Shown here in pieces: positions 41,348 through 50,098 of a DNA stretch of 52,664 nt (the stretch's first letter is position 1; the number at the start of each line of letters is the position of its first letter). The notes under the pieces are model-generated. The model had not been told where the DNA came from and did not search any database. It saw nothing but the letters and a program-made list of their open reading frames with translations. Location: the NCBI GenBank assembly GCA_001485295.1, contig BBOA01000014.1, positions 1 to 52,664 on the forward strand, read 5' to 3'. Position numbers and translations under genes: made by a program. Source of the DNA: Type-B symbiont of Plautia stali (GTDB taxonomy: Bacteria; Pseudomonadota; Gammaproteobacteria; Enterobacterales; Enterobacteriaceae).

Positions 41348-42175
41348 ATGAATCTGTTTTTTCCGCTGCTCGCGGTGTTTCGGTGAATACCATCGTCAGC
41401 AAGCTTTCTGCCGGTAGCATCGATCCTGCCGCGATCTCGTTCTACCGCTGGCTGCTGGCACTGGCGGTATTAACGCCCTTTGCGGTGCCGGGCGTCTGGC
41501 GTCATAGCCAGACTATTCGAGCGAATCTGTAGCGGCTGCTGATACTTAGCATAGTGCTAGTGCTCTATCAGAGCTTGTCCTACTACGCCGTGCACAGCGT
41601 CTCGGTGGTGATGATGGGCCACCATTCCGCTGTGACCATTCTGCTCAGTCTGGTGGTGCTGCGGCTAGAGCCAACGCGCGGCATTCTCTTCGGTAGCGTG
41701 CTATCATTCACCGGCTGGTGTGGCTGGTGTGGCTGGTGTGGCTGGTGAGCGAAATGCACCCCGCTCAGCTGCTGCAGCGTCTCGGCAGCGGCGAACTGAT
41801 AATGCTGGCTGCCTCGACCTCTTACACGCTCTACAGCGTGATGACCCGCCGCTGGGCAACCCCGCTGCCCAACTGGCAGAGCCTCTATGTGCAGCTCTGC
41901 TTCGGCGTCCTGCTGCTACCTGGCTTCCTGCGCGCGCCCGACGTTGTGCTAAACGCACAGAATATTCCGCTAGTGCTGTTTGCCGGGCTGTTCGCTTCGA
42001 TTATTGCTGGATCCTCGGCATGCAGCAGCTGGGCGCCAGCCCTATTAGCCTTTTTATAAACTTCTTTCCCGTTTTTACCGCCGTTATCGCGGTGCTGTTC
42101 CCGCATAAGTAGCTGCACGCCTAACACTGGATCGGCGGCATCATGCTCGCCCAGCGCCTGAAAACGCCACTCAGG
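41348..42175 (+). pseudogene. EamA/DMT-family permease pseudogene
   Basis: The relic encodes a drug/metabolite-transporter-type permease. The start Met-Asn-Leu-Phe-Phe-Pro-Leu-Leu-Ala-Val-Phe is followed by a TGA, then Ile-Asp-Pro-Ala-Ala-Ile-Ser-Phe-Tyr-Arg-Trp typical of EamA domains. Further on are a TAG, a frame change at a 9-base tandem repeat (41713-41748), and the second EamA half in another frame. It ends with more stops. It is divergent from the AraC-type relic. Confidence 0.8.
41713..41748. repeat. Four 9-base tandem repeats inside the EamA relic
   Basis: GGCTGGTGT occurs four times in a row, the last copy with one change. It codes for Gly-Trp-Cys repeats in one frame and Leu-Val-Trp in another. 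The region normally encodes a single membrane-helix end, so this looks like slippage expansion in DNA no longer under selection. Confidence 0.9.
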
Positions 42176-42189
42176 GCGCGTCGGCCCTT

Positions 42190-42710
42190 GGCTGAATAAA
42201 CCCGATCTCCCTATCTGGTGCCGCAGGGCAATAACCGCCAGGCGATGAACGACTTTATCCGCCAGCAGTTCGACTAGACGGTGCTGAGTTCGCTGACGCA
42301 GGATCAGCTGTGGCAGGTATTGACCATGCTGCAGAACGGCCAGATGGCGACCCCGCAGCCGCAGCAGTCGCTCACCACCGGCCGCTCGCTACTGCCCGCC
42401 GAGCATCAGACGCTCAATCAGCGACGGGCGAACCGACCGGCAAAATCTGGGCTTCGGCGCTGAAGCTGGTGAACCTAACCAGCGGCGATCCCATCCCTTC
42501 GCGCCATTTCCCGCTACTGATGCAATTGATGCAATATCTGCAGGTGAGCCTGACTCTGAGCCAGTACAGCGCGCCGCCGCTGCAGGTGCTGTGGAAGCCT
42601 CGCTGAAGCAGCCGCTCGATCGCAACGAGCGTCAGCGGCTGCAGGATTACAGTCAGCAGCGCTTCCAAGCGACGCCGAAGACGGTGCTCACGCCGATGCA
42701 GAGCGTTGGC
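42190..42710 (+). pseudogene. flk: flk pseudogene (flagellar hook-length checkpoint regulator)
   Basis: Flk is a membrane-anchored cytoplasmic protein that couples flagellar ring assembly to the export switch. The relic keeps Asn-Asn-Arg-Gln-Ala-Met-Asn-Asp-Phe-Ile-Arg, Pro-Gln-Pro-Gln-Gln and Leu-Leu-Pro-Ala-Glu-His. After frameshifts it keeps Leu-Lys-Gln-Pro-Leu-Asp. A TAG replaces a Gln codon near 42275. The N-terminal third and the C-terminal membrane anchor are gone. pdxB-flk-yfcJ-fabB is the E. coli order, so this is the native site, although AraC- and EamA-type genes now lie between pdxB and flk. Confidence 0.78.
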
Positions 42711-42714
42711 GGAC

Positions 42715-43091
42715 AGCACGCTGTAGCCGCACTGCGCGCCGCCAGAAGTCCAGCCCACCGATCAAGCTCCTTCACCTGAAATCCCAGCGTCGCTAGCTTG
42801 TACGCCGCTCTTGTCGAGCCATTGCAGCCGATGCCGTCGTAGTAGGTGACATACACCTTGTCGCACCGTGCTTTCACCATCCATCGCGCGATGGGGAAAA
42901 TTCACCGCGCCGCAAATATGCCCAGCGCGGTAGGCTTCCGGCGACCGCGCGTCAATGACCACGATCGCCGTGAACTAATAGGCGAGATCCTCCGCGACAT
43001 CCCAAGCGTCGGCGTAGCAGGCTAGTTTGTTTTACAGATAATCGAGGCTCTGCTGCGACGTCGGTGGCGGAAAACGTAAAACCTGTGACAT
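42715..43091 (-). pseudogene. Rhodanese-domain protein pseudogene
   Basis: A single rhodanese domain can be read: Val-Ile-Asp-Ala-Arg-Ser-Pro-Glu-Ala-Tyr, Gly-His-Ile, and Ala-Val-Asn-Phe-Pro-His-Arg. The loop Tyr-Asp-Gly-Ile-Gly-Cys-Asn-Gly-Ser-Thr is in another frame; it has Asp where the active-site Cys would be one helix earlier, as in many such proteins. An AGGAGA ribosome-binding site and ATG at 43089-43091 remain. An in-frame TAG lies near codon 39, and frameshifts break the second half. It is divergent from the MocR-type relic. Confidence 0.75.
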
Positions 43092-43143
43092 AGTGATTCT
43101 CCTGTTGTGGTGTCAGGGCAGTTTACGGCAAAGTGGACTCATC

Positions 43144-43175
43144 TATGAGACCCATATGCTATGAGACCCATATGC
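43144..43175. promoter_or_regulatory. Perfect 16-base direct repeat between the rhodanese and MocR relics
   Basis: TATGAGACCCATATGC is repeated twice head to tail. It lies in the short divergent promoter region directly before the MocR relic. MocR-type regulators such as GabR and PdxR are known to bind direct repeats, so this may be the operator of the pair. A recent tandem duplication is the other explanation. Confidence 0.5.
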
Positions 43176-43178
43176 GCA

Positions 43179-43727
43179 ATGAAATAAGACCATTATAAGC
43201 ACGCCGCTGCTGACGCTTTTCAGCTACCACGCGCAGGGCGGACTACGCGAACGTCTGTGCGCCAGGCGATTGCCGGCGGCCATCTTAGCGTCGTGCAAAA
43301 ACTGCCTTCGACGCGTCAGCGGGCGGGCGATCTTAGCCTGTCGCATGTGACGGTGGAGGCGGCCTATGCGCAGCTGGAAAGCGAAGGCTATCTTCGCCGC
43401 GAACTGGGTCGAGGCACCTTTGCCGCAACTGTGATGCCCGCGCCGGCGCGCTGATGAGCTTGGCACGTCACCTAGCGTGACTGGGATGGGCGCAGCGCCA
43501 CGACAGCTGGATTATCTAGGATCATTACGACAGTAAATTTCACTATGACGATCGTCCGACGCCCGCAATGCAGGGGCTGGATCGCCATAGTCGGGTGATC
43601 ACACTGGGCACCTTTTCTAAATGGATCTTCCCTTCCCTACGTCTAGCGTGGATGGTAGTGCCTTCCGCGCTGGTGGCGCCGTTCGGCCAAGCGCGTAGCG
43701 TGATGGACGGACACAGCGCGCTGCCGC
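43179..43727 (+). pseudogene. MocR-type (GntR plus aminotransferase) regulator pseudogene
   Basis: The winged helix reads Leu-Pro-Ser-Thr-Arg-Gln, Leu-Ser-Leu-Ser-His-Val-Thr-Val-Glu-Ala-Ala-Tyr-Ala-Gln-Leu and Gly-Tyr-Leu-Arg-Arg. After a large deletion the PLP-lysine region of the aminotransferase-like domain follows: Val-Ile-Thr-Leu-Gly-Thr-Phe-Ser-Lys-Trp. The first codons carry a TAA, and the C-terminal part is replaced at about 43728 by the end of yfcJ on the opposite strand. The pair with rhodanese is unlike E. coli here. Confidence 0.78.
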
Positions 43728-44545
43728 CGCAGGCGACGGAAGGCGGAGAAGCCGCCCAGTGCCGTGCCGTATACCTGCGGCGAGACCCGTTTCACCACTT
43801 CAACCCCCAGAGCCGGGAAGTTCAGCGAACAGCCGCAGCCGGTCATGGCATGCCGATCAGCGCCATCCAGACGCTGGCGGCAAAGGCCAGCAGCAGGCCG
43901 GCCGCTTCCACCAGCAGAAAAATCAGGGCGCCGCGAATGCCACCACGTGCCGCCGAACAGCAGGTGCACCAGCACGAAGGCGACACCGAACGCCGTCAGC
44001 GTAAAGCCCGTATTGCTCCACTGCTGTGCGGCGAAGTAGAGCGAGGTAAAAGGTGCCGATCACCGACACCCTGCCGTGCCAGTGCGAGACCTAGCTGGAA
44101 AAGCGTGCGGATCACGCTAAACAGTGAGGGCCGCTCTCGCCGCCCACCACCCGCACCGGCCGAATGGCGCTGTTGAGCGGCCACCGTCGCCACCCGCGCC
44201 CAGCAGCGCGAAGCCACCGGGCTGGTGCAGTAGCAGACCGAGCAGCGCGCCGTAGATCGCCATGCCGTTCCACGACATCACCAGCCCGGATCGCCAGCAT
44301 CCCCTGCTGCGTGGTGCGCTTGGCTCCGTGCCGATCGGCGCGGAGACCGACGAAGCCGCGCATCAGCAGCGTGGCGAAGAACTGAAAACAGGCCGCCATG
44401 CCGACCATCACGCTATTTATGCCCAGCTCCTAATGCACATAGAGCAGAATCACCGGCAGCGCCAAGCCGGCGGTCAGGTAGGTAGCGAGGAGCAGGCCAG
44501 TGGCAAGGCAGAAGCGGCCCGCGGCTCATTTGCGGTGGTGGTCAT
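43728..44545 (-). pseudogene. yfcJ: yfcJ pseudogene (MFS transporter)
   Basis: YfcJ is a major-facilitator transporter of about 390 residues. The relic starts Met-Thr-Thr-Thr-Ala-Asn-Glu and keeps Leu-Pro-Val-Ile and Gly-Ala-Lys-Arg-Thr-Thr (the loop 2-3 motif). In other frames are Gly-Phe-Thr-Leu-Thr-Ala-Phe-Gly and [12 protein letters not shown]. A TAG near codon 41 and several indels break it. The last quarter is lost in a deletion that joins it to the MocR relic. It lies next to fabB as in E. coli. Confidence 0.82.
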
Positions 44546-44596
44546 ACCAAATGGTACTCCCTGATGTAAAACGCGTCTGCACCTGATCCATAAAAG

Positions 44597-44625
44597 AAAA
44601 AGGGCCGGTCAGACCTGCCCTTTTT
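44597..44625 (-). terminator. Intrinsic terminator after fabB
   Basis: AAAAAGGGC and GCCCTTTTT form a perfect 9-bp stem with an 11-base loop, 17 bases after the fabB stop. The T-run is part of the stem, so it can act on either strand. Confidence 0.88.
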
Positions 44626-44641
44626 AGAGCATTTTTAGCGA

Positions 44642-45862
44642 TTACGCCTGAAACTTGCGCATCGTCAGTGTCGCGTTGGTGCCGCCGAAGCCGAAGCTGT
44701 TAGACATCACGGTGGTTAGCGCTTTCTCGGTCGGCTTAGTAACGATGTTCATGCATTCCGCCGCTGGATCCAGCGTTTCGATATTGATGCTCGGCGCGAT
44801 AAAGCCGTGCTCCAGCATTAGCAGGGTGTAGATCGCTTCCTGCACGCCTGCCGCGCCCAAGGAGTGGCCGGTCATCGCTTTGGTGGCAGAGATAGCCGGG
44901 GTTTTGTCGCCAAAGACTTCACGGATCGCGCCCAGCTCTTTCACGTCACCTACCAGCGTGGAGGTGCCGTGACTGTTAAGGTAGTCGATCGGCGTATCCA
45001 CGCCCTGCATCGCCATCTTCATGCAGCGCACCGCGCCTTCACCCGATGGTGCAACCATGTCCGCGCCGTCTGAGGTGGCGCCGTAGCCGACGATTTCGGC
45101 GTAGATATGCACGCCGCGCGCCAGCGCATGCTCCAGCTCTTCGACCACGATCATACCGCCACCGCCGGCAATAACGAAGCCGTCGCGCTCGCTGTCATAG
45201 GTACGGGAAGCTTTTTGCGGCGAGTCGTTGTATTTGGTCGAGAGCGCGCCCATAGCGTCGAATTCGCACGCCATTTCCCAGCACAGCTCTTCGCCGCCGC
45301 CGGCAAAGACGATATCCTGTTTGCCCAGCTGGATCTGCTCGACCGCGTTGCCAATACAGTGCGCAGATGTGGCGCAGGCGGAGCTAATGGAGTAGTTTAC
45401 GCCATGGATTTTAAACGGCGTGGCGAGGCAAGCGGAAACGCCGGACGCCATCGCTTTGGTCACCACGTATGGGCCAACCGCTTTCAGGCCGCGTGGGCTG
45501 CGCATCGCGTCGGCGCCGAAGACCTGGTAGCGCGGCGAGCCGCCGCCGGAACCGGCAATCAGACCCACGCGCGGGTTGCTCTGATACTGTTCGCCGGTCA
45601 GACCGGAATCTTTGATCGCCTCTTCCATAGAGAGGTAAGCATAGATAGACGCATCACTCATAAAACGCACAATTTTGCGATCAATAAGGCCGGTGGTATC
45701 CAGTTTGACGTTGCCCCAGACGTGACTACGCATGCCGGCATCCTTCATCTCCTGAGAGAAGGTTATGCCGGAACAGCCTTCACGCAGAGAAGCCAGCACT
45801 TTCTGCTGGTTATTACCAATGCTGGAAACAATCCCCAAGCCAGTAATCACTGCACGTTTCAT
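44642..45862 (-). CDS. fabB: 3-oxoacyl-ACP synthase I FabB
   Basis: FabB condenses acyl-ACP with malonyl-ACP and is needed for unsaturated fatty acids. The product has 406 residues, as in E. coli. The catalytic triad is complete: Cys in Ser-Ser-Ala-Cys-Ala-Thr-Ser near residue 163, His in Asn-Ser-His-Gly-Thr-Ser-Thr near 298, and His in Ala-Met-Thr-Gly-His-Ser-Leu-Gly near 333. FadR- and FabR-like sites lie upstream. Confidence 0.98.
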   Translation of the reverse strand: MKRAVITGLGIVSSIGNNQQKVLASLREGCSGITFSQEMKDAGMRSHVWGNVKLDTTGLIDRKIVRFMSDASIYAYLSMEEAIKDSGLTGEQYQSNPRVGLIAGSGGGSPRYQVFGADAMRSPRGLKAVGPYVVTKAMASGVSACLATPFKIHGVNYSISSACATSAHCIGNAVEQIQLGKQDIVFAGGGEELCWEMACEFDAMGALSTKYNDSPQKASRTYDSERDGFVIAGGGGMIVVEELEHALARGVHIYAEIVGYGATSDGADMVAPSGEGAVRCMKMAMQGVDTPIDYLNSHGTSTLVGDVKELGAIREVFGDKTPAISATKAMTGHSLGAAGVQEAIYTLLMLEHGFIAPSINIETLDPAAECMNIVTKPTEKALTTVMSNSFGFGGTNATLTMRKFQA

Positions 45863-45900
45863 TCAGTTGTCCTTATTCCACTTCTTTTGGATTGACATGC

Positions 45901-45937
45901 ACTCTAGCTTACACTTGTACGCCGAACAAGTCCGATT
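45901..45937 (-). promoter_or_regulatory. fabB promoter with FadR- and FabR-like sites
   Basis: On the minus strand TTGTTC (45924-45929) and TAGAGT (45901-45906) form -35 and -10 boxes with a 17-base spacer. The FabR-like palindrome fills the spacer (plus strand AGCTTACACTTGTACGCC, 45906-45923), with one mismatch in each arm from AGCGTACA/TGTACGCT. The FadR-like site AATCGGACTTGTTC (45924-45937) overlaps the -35 box. This is the E. coli fabB arrangement, where FadR activates and FabR represses. Confidence 0.75.
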
Positions 45938-46017
45938 AGCCATTTCCTTTTGTAAATTTGCGTCATATGACACTGGTCGCTAAAATCACGCTACTGCCTG
46001 AAAAACGAGCCTTTGCC

Positions 46018-46540
46018 GTGAAATTATTCCCGGTTGAACATGCCCAGCTGAGCTGGAATGAAAAGGGTACACCTGTTTACCGAGCCTTTGAAGACGTCTA
46101 TTTTTCCAATGAAAACAGCCTGAAAAAGACGCGTTACGTCTTTTTGGGTGGCAACGATTTGCCTGAACGCTTCATGCATCATCCTCGCGATCTCTTTATC
46201 GTGGCGGAGAGCGGCTTCGGCACCGGGCTTAACTTTCTTACGTTATGGCAGGCGTTCGACGCCTTTCAGCAGGCGCAGCCGGAGGCCGCGCTGCGGCGGG
46301 TGCACTTTATCAGTTATGAAAAATTTCCGCTGACCCAGGCTGATTTGGCAGCGGCGCATCAGCGCTGGCCGGAACTGAGTCCCTAGGTGGTGCACTGCAG
46401 CGCCAGGCCTGTCGCTCTGCCCGGCTGCCAACACCTGCTGTTCGATGGTGGCCGCGCGCCGCTCGATCTCTGGCTTAGCGATATTAATACCCTTGTCGAA
46501 ACCTTTGATGATAGCCTGCATCGTCAGGTGGACGCCTAGT
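46018..46540 (+). pseudogene. mnmC: mnmC pseudogene (tRNA mnm5s2U34 biosynthesis), N-terminal fragment
   Basis: MnmC is a two-domain enzyme of about 668 residues that finishes the mnm5 group on U34 of several tRNAs. The relic begins at a GTG (46018) and keeps [12 protein letters not shown], and the methyltransferase SAM motif [10 protein letters not shown]. Two Trp codons have become TAG (46384-46386 and 46537-46539), both within decayed CCTGG sites. Everything after Val-Asp-Ala-Trp-Phe-Leu, including the whole FAD domain (about 480 residues), is gone. The end merges into about 90 bases before aroC where I see no gene. Confidence 0.88.
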
Positions 46541-46632
46541 TCCTCTGAATACGCTGATAGGGCATCGCGGCCAAGCTTGAGGCGCTGATCAACAGCGCCA
46601 AGAGTAGTGATAAACAGACGTTTCATGGGGCG

Positions 46633-47718
46633 TCACCAGCGCGGTACGACGCTGGTAACGTCCGCGTTCTGGGCGCGCTGGCGCAGCAGATGATCCATCA
46701 GCACGATCGCCATCATCGCTTCGGCGATCGGCACCGCGCGAATGCCCACGCAGGGATCGTGGCGCCCTTTGGTGATCATCTCTACCTCTTCACCGCTGCG
46801 GGTGATGGTCTTGCCCGACACGGTGATGCTAGAGGTCGGCTTCATTGCTAGGTTGGCTCTGATGGTCTGACCGCTGCTGATGCCGCCGAGTATGCCGCCC
46901 GCATGGTTGCTCTGAAAACCGCTGGCACGGATCTCGTCGCGATGCTGGCTGCCGCGCTGGTTCACCACCGCGAAGCCGTCGCCTATCTCCACCCCTTTTA
47001 CCGCATTGATGCTCATCAGCGCGTGCACCAGATCGGCGTCGAGGCGATCGAACACCGGCTCACCGAGGCCCGGCGGCACGTTTTCCGCCATCACCGTGAC
47101 CTTCGCGCCGATAGAGTCGCCCTCTTTTTTCAGGGCGCGCATTAGCTCATCCAGTGCTTCCAGCTTGCTGGCGTCCGGACAGAAGAAGGGATTCTCTTCC
47201 ATGATGCTCCAGTCCTTCAGTTCGCACACCACATCGCCGATCTGAGCTAGATAGCCGCGTACCACGACGCCATGCTTCATCTGCAGATATTTTTTTGCGA
47301 TGGCGCCCGCCGCGACGCGCATTGCGGTTTCACGCGCCGAAGAGCGACCGCCACCGCGATAGTCGCGCAGGCCATACTTCTGCTCGTAGGTGTAGTCAGC
47401 GTGACCGGGACGGAACAGATCTTTGATCGCGCCGTAGTCCTGCGAGCGCTGGTCAGTGTTTTCAATCAGCAGGCCGATCGAGGTGCCGGTGGTGACGCCC
47501 TCAAACACGCCGGACAAAATTTTCACCTGATCCGGCTCGCGCCGCTGCGTGGTATAACGCGAGGTGCCGGGACGGCGGCGGTCGAGGTCATGCTGGATAT
47601 CCGCTTCGGTCAGCGGAATGCCCGGCGGCACGCCGTCAACGATGCAGCCCAGCGCGATGCCGTGCGACTCGCCGAAGGTGGTTACGCGAAAAAATTGTCC
47701 AATGCTGTTTCCGGCCAT
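46633..47718 (-). CDS. aroC: Chorismate synthase AroC
   Basis: AroC makes chorismate, the last step of the shikimate pathway, using reduced FMN. The product has 361 residues, as in E. coli. Conserved segments Gly-Glu-Ser-His-Gly near residue 17, Ser-Ala-Arg-Glu-Thr near 131, and [10 protein letters not shown] further on are present. It follows prmB after 27 bases. Confidence 0.98.
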   Translation of the reverse strand: MAGNSIGQFFRVTTFGESHGIALGCIVDGVPPGIPLTEADIQHDLDRRRPGTSRYTTQRREPDQVKILSGVFEGVTTGTSIGLLIENTDQRSQDYGAIKDLFRPGHADYTYEQKYGLRDYRGGGRSSARETAMRVAAGAIAKKYLQMKHGVVVRGYLAQIGDVVCELKDWSIMEENPFFCPDASKLEALDELMRALKKEGDSIGAKVTVMAENVPPGLGEPVFDRLDADLVHALMSINAVKGVEIGDGFAVVNQRGSQHRDEIRASGFQSNHAGGILGGISSGQTIRANLAMKPTSSITVSGKTITRSGEEVEMITKGRHDPCVGIRAVPIAEAMMAIVLMDHLLRQRAQNADVTSVVPRW

Positions 47719-47745
47719 GGTGATTCCTTGTTGCGAAGCGTTCGC

Positions 47746-48678
47746 TCAGTCTTTATAAATAGAGAAGTGATGTTGTGCATCTACGATCTGCTGGCGCGTC
47801 AGCATAAAGACGCCGCCGCCGCCGTTATCGAACTTCAGCCAGGTAAAGGGCACGTCGGGATACTTCTCGATCATATGCACCATGCTGTTGCCCACTTCGC
47901 AGATCAGTACGCCGTTGTCGCTCAGGTAGTTGAGCGCGCAGGCGAGAATGCGGCGTACCAGCTTGAGGCCGTCGCTGCCCGCCGCCAGCCCTAGCTCTGG
48001 TTCGTGGCGATACTCGTTCGGCAGATCCGCCATATCTTCCGCATCCACGTAGGGCGGATTGGTGACGATCAGATCATATTTCACCGGCGGCAATCCGCGG
48101 AATAGATCGGCGCGGATCGGCGTAACGTGATGGACCAGGCCGTGCTCTTCGATATTCTGCGCTGCGACGGCCAGCGCGTCATAGGAGATATCCACCGCGT
48201 CCACCTCCGCTTCCGGGAAAGCGTAAGCGCAGGCGATAGCGATGCAGCCGCTGCCTGTGCACATATCGAGGATATGACGCGGCGTCTCGGCGACTAAGCC
48301 GACGAAGCGGTTTTCAATCAGTTCGCCGATGGGCGAACGCGGCACCAGCACGCGTCCGTCGACGTAGAATTCGTGGCCGCAGAACCAGGCTTTATTTGTC
48401 AGGTAGGCCACCGGAATGCGCTCGTTGACGCGGCGGATAACGCGCTCCACGATGCGGTGCCGCTCGCTGCCGGTCAGGCGCGCGCAGCGCATATTTTCTG
48501 GGATATCCAGCGGCAGCCAGAGCGTGGGCAGGACCAGTTGCACCGCTTCGTCCCACGGATTGTCGGTGCCGTGACCGTACCAGATCCCGGCTGCGGCAAA
48601 ACGACTGACTGCCCAGCGCAACATATCCTGAATAGTGTGCAGTTCGTTGACTGCCTCATCGACGAAAATTTTGTCCAC
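47746..48678 (-). CDS. prmB: Ribosomal protein uL3 glutamine methyltransferase PrmB
   Basis: PrmB methylates a Gln in ribosomal protein L3. The product has 310 residues, as in E. coli. The SAM site ([10 protein letters not shown]) is near residues 138-147, and the catalytic Asn-Pro-Pro-Tyr-Val is near 206-210. It is first in the prmB-aroC unit and divergent from the smrB relic. Confidence 0.97.
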   Translation of the reverse strand: MDKIFVDEAVNELHTIQDMLRWAVSRFAAAGIWYGHGTDNPWDEAVQLVLPTLWLPLDIPENMRCARLTGSERHRIVERVIRRVNERIPVAYLTNKAWFCGHEFYVDGRVLVPRSPIGELIENRFVGLVAETPRHILDMCTGSGCIAIACAYAFPEAEVDAVDISYDALAVAAQNIEEHGLVHHVTPIRADLFRGLPPVKYDLIVTNPPYVDAEDMADLPNEYRHEPELGLAAGSDGLKLVRRILACALNYLSDNGVLICEVGNSMVHMIEKYPDVPFTWLKFDNGGGGVFMLTRQQIVDAQHHFSIYKD

Positions 48679-48838
48679 ATAGCCCTCCGTAGGCCTAATT
48701 GCTAAATTGGCCGATAGTGTGCCATGAAGCTGAGGAGAATTCAGCGCAGCAAGGTGAAAAAGCTGACAATTAGCGGATCGGACAGTAAGGTAACGCCATT
48801 CGCTGTTTTACAGCCTTATCAGACAAGATTCGCCTGCA

Positions 48839-49377
48839 ATGAGTAACAACCCTCTAAATGACGACGACAAGGCTCTGTTTCGCCAGCTAATGAGCGGCAC
48901 GCATAAAATGATGCAGGATACCGTGGTGCATAAGCTAGCGATGAAGAGCCGCGAGCTGCCGCTGAAGCGCTTGATTTCCGAGCAAGGTGGGCGAGTTCCA
49001 GCCGCTGCTGGCGACGGAGGGCGCGACGCGCTACGTGCACGCCGACGTCAGCCATTACGAAATGAAAAAGCTGCGGAGGAGCGACTATACGCCGGAGATT
49101 TTCCTTGACCTGCACGGCTTAACGCAGCAGCAGGCTAAGCAGGAGCTGGGCGCGCTGATCGCCGCCTGTCGTCGGTCGTCGTGAGCATCTGTTCTGCGCC
49201 AGCGTGATGACCGGCCACGGCAAATATATTCTCAAACAGCAGCCGCCGCTCTGGCTGACGCATCATCCCTACGTGATGGCGTTCCATCAGGCGCCGAAAA
49301 TGTTCGGCGGCGACGCGGCGCTGCTGGTGCTGGTGCTGATTGAGGTCGAGGAGTGGCAACCGCCCGAGCAGCCTTGA
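48839..49377 (+). pseudogene. smrB: smrB pseudogene (ribosome-collision endonuclease)
   Basis: SmrB cuts mRNA between collided ribosomes so that stalled ones can be rescued. The relic starts Met-Ser-Asn-Asn-Pro-Leu-Asn. It runs in frame to Arg-Leu-Ile-Ser-Glu-Gln, then shifts frame with a short loss before Glu-Phe-Gln-Pro-Leu-Leu. The SMR segment Leu-Asp-Leu-His-Gly-Leu-Thr-Gln and Gly-Ala-Leu-Ile-Ala-Ala-Cys-Arg are present, followed by a second frameshift near 49178. The end, Met-Thr-Gly-His-Gly-Lys through Pro-Glu-Gln-Pro with a TGA at 49375-49377, is complete. A Val-Leu pair is duplicated near the end. Only two indels separate it from a working gene, so the loss is recent. Confidence 0.88.
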
Positions 49378-49410
49378 GAAGGGATGTGCTGTTTGCGCAG
49401 CACGCGGGCG

Positions 49411-49893
49411 TCAGATGGCTTTCGCCAGTTTCAAGGGGCTGACCTGCCACAGCAGCTTGCCCTCGCAGCTGGCGGGATCGAAATCCACGCAGGCGATAGC
49501 GGAGGTGGCAAACATCGGCGGCGCTTCCTGCGGGCAGAGTTCCGAGACTAGATAGCCGACTAGCGGCAGATGAGAGATCACTAGCGCCGATTTCACCCCT
49601 TCGTTTCCCAGCGCCTGAAGATAGCAGGCCACCAGTCCGGGATCGCCGCCGGGCGTCAGCTCCGGTAGGGTATACTGCCCTTCCGGCAGCGTTAGCGCTT
49701 CGCGTACCGTCTCTAGCGTCTGCTGGGCGCGAAGGTAGGGACTGACCAGCACATGTTCTACGTCCACCGTCTGGCGATTAAGCCAGCTCGCTATCTGGCG
49801 TGATTCATCACAGCCGCAATGGGTAAGAGGGCGCGCCAAATCACTGGCGACTTCAAGAGCAGCATCGCCGTGACGCATGATAAAAACTTGCAT
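49411..49893 (-). CDS. sixA: Phosphohistidine phosphatase SixA
   Basis: SixA removes phosphate from phosphohistidine, for example on ArcB and on the nitrogen PTS protein NPr. I start at the ATG 49891-49893 (Met-Gln-Val-Phe-Ile-Met-Arg-His-Gly-Asp), which puts the catalytic His at residue 8 and gives 160 residues (161 in E. coli). The frame is open for about 85 codons upstream, but those are not SixA-like. The second His lies in Val-Ile-Ser-His-Leu-Pro-Leu. Confidence 0.95.
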   Translation of the reverse strand: MQVFIMRHGDAALEVASDLARPLTHCGCDESRQIASWLNRQTVDVEHVLVSPYLRAQQTLETVREALTLPEGQYTLPELTPGGDPGLVACYLQALGNEGVKSALVISHLPLVGYLVSELCPQEAPPMFATSAIACVDFDPASCEGKLLWQVSPLKLAKAI

Positions 49894-50037
49894 TAAAGCA
49901 CCGCTGTTGTTTGTCGATATCGCCCGGCGCGGAGGCGCCTGACTATTCAGTCTGCGAATGAATGCTGTATTGTACCCCAATGGCTTGAGTATAGTCAACC
50001 GGTTGTTTATTAAATAAGCGCTTCTCAGAATCGTGCC

Positions 50038-50066
50038 GCGCCGCCTGTTTTCGCGGCGCTTTTTTA
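50038..50066 (+). terminator. Terminator-like hairpin in the sixA-fadJ gap
   Basis: GCGCCGC and GCGGCGC form a perfect 7-bp stem with an 8-base loop and are followed by six T on the plus strand. A second 7-bp hairpin (ACCCGCT/AGCGGGT, 50067-50087) follows at once, just beyond the fadJ stop. The T-run is on the strand opposite to sixA and fadJ, so its role is unclear. Confidence 0.5.
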
Positions 50067-50098
50067 ACCCGCTGAATCGGAGCGGGTATTCCATTTGG

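Noticed and set aside
46541..46632. Possible remnant of yfcA or another gene between mnmC and aroC
   Set aside because: A few residues could be read in yfcA-like order, but the match is too short and weak to support.
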